A DNA stretch of 30,408 nucleotides. Source: Protostelium mycophagum. Its lineage: Eukaryota; Evosea; Variosea; Protosteliida; Protosteliaceae. The stretch lies in NCBI GenBank assembly GCA_002081555.1, contig KV921245.1:6296-36703 (forward strand). Direction: 5' to 3'. The notes beneath the pieces are model-generated. The model was not told the DNA's origin. It made no database searches and saw only the letters and a program-made list of their open reading frames with translations. The translations under genes and the position numbers were made by a program. This document shows, piece by piece, positions 27,702-30,408 of the stretch (within the stretch, counting starts at the first letter, position 1; every line of letters starts with the position of its first letter).

Positions 27702-29513
27702 ATGAGCGAAAGAAAGAGGGCTTTGGATTTATCAAGTGAGAAGAACGAAAGAGACCACTGACTGATCTTGTCTCAGCTGAAATGATAGAGGAGATCACAA
27801 AAATCATCATACCATACGAGGATGAAGGACCTGAGAGGAAGAGGGCTTGTCACGTTTTTGATCAGCTGGCTACATTCCAAATTGAACTCGATTTCAAAGA
27901 ACCCCCACACGATGCATCAAAATCAGAAGCCATACCACCACAAATGTCTGACTCGATCTTGTCGCACAATCGACATCAGGCACATACAATCAGCATGAGA
28001 CATCCAAAACTCGCCGGTTTAGGACGGTATTCTGGGGTAAAGATATGTTGAGCACCTTTAAGCGAAAACCTCTACGATGAGCTGATGAGCGCTTGCCTCT
28101 TTTGTATCTGTACAGAATTTGTCAATTGTGATTTGTTTTCCGGATTTTTCGCAAGATGGGTCTATTGTATTTTTGGCATGTCTTTTCTGTTTTTGGTAGT
28201 TCGGCAAAGTCCTAACATGAGACATACTTTGATGCTGCTCTCACTTGACGTGCGGCTCTGCCGCAAAATGTCATGAAACGCCTCTGTTCTTAACCGTAAC
28301 ATAACTGACTTTTGCAGAAATCGACATCAGCAGCAAAGTTGGTCTGCCTCAACATGTTTTGCTCGGCCAAGAAGAAGTGCACAGAACAGAGGATGCTCGC
28401 CAATGCGCGAGACATGTATAATCATCTCTGGCAAACAGATCGGCCCCCAGGCGAGACGCTCTCATTCGAGGCGGCAATACAAAAGGTTGAAAAACAGAGA
28501 GGCCGCGCTACGGCAGAAGAGTACCGACAGATGTGGATAAAATACTGGGAAAGAATAGGGTGCATCTACAACGTCGGCAAGACGCCAGACACGAGATACA
28601 CGATGACATCGCAGGAGATCATGTTTCACCTTTGGTGGCAACTTGTAATAGTTCAGAGGCACTCTTGGTATAAGGAATATTTCCAGAAAATGTAAGTGAT
28701 GACGGAACAGATGAGTAGAATGCATGTTGTTGTTGCATGTGTCACGTTATTGATGCTGATTCTCTGAAGTGGGAGGCAAGATGGAAATATAGAGACGCTG
28801 TCGGTGAAGTATACGGACAGCAGAATATTCTATCAGTGGGTTCTCGTCACAAGAAGAATAGAGGAAGCTGAGGTAAGAGACTTTTATTTCAATTGTTTTT
28901 GGTGTGAAGAGATTTCAAGTCGAAATATGTTGAACGCGTAGCAAAGCTTTAAAATCGCACCTCACAACAACCAAAAACAATATATGTAGACTTTGGTCAG
29001 ATTCCACCAGTTTACGGTAATAAACACGTTAATTACCAAGATCTTTACCGTGGTGCGGGATATCTGACCAAACTCTGCAATATTGCGGTGAACAACAATA
29101 AAATCATCGCGAAAAAAAATGACTCGGTGTAGAAGTCCTTTCTGATGGTTTTTAATCACGCGACTCCCCAAGAATACAACGAATATGTCTCAGTCTGCGA
29201 TAACTTCCTCTTCATACTGTCCGATCCACGTCAGTATGACACATCTGTCAACTTGGGGGTCCCCCAGGGGTCACGTGACAACCAGATGTCAGTATACACA
29301 AAGTACAACAGAGTGATGGAGAGGAGGATGGAGATGCTGAAGGCCCAGTTGACGCAGCGGCACGCACAACAGCAGACAGAACATTCAGAAACTGAGCTTC
29401 TGTTGCAATATTACATCAAGAATCAATTGCAGGAGATGGTGAGTCTGAATTTTGAATAATCTTTCTTTGGAGTTTGTCAGAATAGATTTCATGTTGTAGT
29501 AATTGGCCAATAA
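27702..29513 (+). CDS. unrecognised multi-exon protein
   Basis: Begins MSERKRALDLS with a GTGAGA donor, continues EMIEEITKIIIPYEDEGPER, HVFDQLATFQIELDF, HRHQAHTISMRHPKLAG. After a 279-nt intron comes a well-formed exon (28318-28694) with KLVCLNMFCSAKKKCTEQ, MYNHLWQTDRPPGETLSF, EYRQMWIKYWERIGCIYN and EIMFHLWWQLVIVQRHSW. Later exons give IFYQWVLVTRRIEEAE, FGQIPPVYGNKHVNYQDLYR and a helical QLTQRHAQQQTEH segment. The end is at 29459 without splicing, or 29513 after an intron starting GTGAGT. The join around 29130-29170 is not settled. Trp/Tyr-rich helices suggest an alpha-helical scaffold. I do not recognise the family. Confidence 0.65.
28252..28266 (+). repeat. GC hairpin, copy 7
   Basis: TGCGGC-TCT-GCCGCA, six-base-pair arms, in the 279-nt intron (about 28039-28317) of the unrecognised gene. 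Confidence 0.75.
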
Positions 29514-29538
29514 AGACCAAAAGTTATACAAATGAATT

Positions 29539-29557
29539 GTTGCGGCTCTGCCGCAAC
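29539..29557 (+). repeat. GC hairpin, copy 8
   Basis: GTTGCGGC-TCT-GCCGCAAC, eight-base-pair arms, preceded by AATTGTT, in the 227-bp gap before NELF-B. Shortly downstream, ACACAATAGTA resembles the start of the IPPK intron repeat unit. Confidence 0.8.
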
Positions 29558-29740
29558 AAGACAACGATTTATGACTTAACATTTGCTGTGACACACATAG
29601 AAGTACAGGACACAATAGTACATCTGCCGGAGTCTCGTAGCGGCTTGGACAATTTTGTGTGATATTCCGATATAAAAAAATCTTGTTTTGAAAGAAAAAC
29701 CAAAAAAAACTCCGTAGAACAAATTCATAACATTAACACG

Positions 29741-30408
29741 ATGAAGACAAGGGAGACACTTCACGATACGTGCCTCAGCCCTTCCAGTCTATACAATCAC
29801 TGTCACAAATTCTTGCGGAATAACGACCCTTGGGTTTGGAGAATCATATTGGAGCATCCAAATCTATTCCAAGAAGGGGACCACAAAGAGCTCCTTCGGC
29901 GGGTCCAGAGTGGTGAGACCTCACTGGTATGTTTGTGGAATTTCTTTGCACCTTTTTGTGCAGAAAATGACTGATTGTAGATGGATGCATTATTGGAGGA
30001 TGATAATATTAAAAGTTTTGTTGCAAAGACCGCCACTACAATCATATTTTCAAGTTGAAGAGTGAGAATTCAATTTCTGCGTAGTAAAGATCTTTTTGCT
30101 TTTTTTGTATTTGGATTTTTGTGGGAACTCACTTCTTTCAGGTTTTGCGGGAGAACAGAAAATCAATTTATATGAAGTTTTAAGATCTTTTAATGAATGT
30201 TACAATCAATGATCCCTTCTGTCTGTTGCGCTTGGACCTTTTAGCCCATGTTTGCCCAAAGGGGACAGTAAGAACACATACAGGTATTGCTCCTCTACTT
30301 TCAAATAGTCAATGCACACATTTCTGGGTGATGTGTTTGGTCCAAATGTTCTCAGCATTGTATAATCAATAAATCTAAATTTCAGTCCACAGCAACATAA
30401 TATTATTA
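29741..30408 (+). CDS. NELFB: negative elongation factor subunit B (NELF-B/COBRA1), 5' part
   Basis: NELF-B is part of the complex that holds RNA polymerase II in promoter-proximal pause. The window holds the first exons only; the gene runs off the right edge. The ATG at 29741 opens MKTRETLHDTCLSPSSLYNH, comparable to the LKETLTNCTEPL start of the human protein, then WRIILEHPNLF and HKELLRRVQSGETSL, then MDALLEDDNIKSFVAK. A further exon gives FAGEQKINLYEVLRSFNE and, in a different frame, NVTINDPFCLLRLDLLAHV, corresponding to human KLYDMVLQFLR followed by HYCTLRAELLMSLH. The match between these paired blocks decides the call. The frame changes near 30190 without room for an intron. Moderately confident. 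Confidence 0.6.

Overview
The window is nuclear DNA of an intron-rich, gene-dense microbial eukaryote. Almost every gene is split by short GT-AG introns, mostly 30-60 nt with a few apparently as short as 19-22 nt. Genes lie on both strands with 26-540 bp between them, and acceptors often end TTGTAG. No lineage can be named from the sequence alone. The gene set (USP47-like protease, NELF-B, PAS kinase, inositol pentakisphosphate 2-kinase, plant-type GEM-like GRAM protein) points to a protist rather than yeast, a typical animal or a land plant. I saw no tRNA, rRNA, CRISPR array, virus-like element or recognisable transposase.

Layout. 1-8578 (+): a SURF6/Rrp14 nucleolar protein, a protein that reads like a trypsin fold with its catalytic residues replaced, and a long USP47-type deubiquitinase. 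8697-9534 (-): an unrecognised secreted protein. 9813-10500 (+): one doubtful and one small unrecognised gene. 10825-11663 (+): a GEM-like GRAM protein. 11824-12383 (-): an unrecognised nuclear-looking protein. 12899-15945 (-): MLH1. 16483-16942 (+): ATG8. 17052-20391 (-): a three-PAS-domain protein kinase. 20720-24580 (-): PCF11. 24629-26975 (+): IPK1/IPPK. 27296-27675 (-): a small unrecognised protein. 27702-29513 (+): an unrecognised protein. 29741 to the end (+): the first part of NELF-B.

The genes do not form one pathway. They are housekeeping functions: ribosome biogenesis, ubiquitin removal, mismatch repair, autophagy, nutrient signalling, inositol phosphate synthesis, and two factors acting on RNA polymerase II transcription (PCF11 in 3' end formation and termination, NELF-B in pausing). 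Two divergent pairs start only 48 bp and 26 bp apart and must share promoters.

The most unusual feature is a dispersed GC-rich hairpin, (T)TGCGGC-TYT-GCCGCA(A), found eight times between 17294 and 29557. Every copy is in an intron or intergenic DNA, mostly in introns several times longer than the local norm, and some copies are accompanied by tandem repeats. It behaves like a small non-coding repeat that enlarges introns and may be undescribed.
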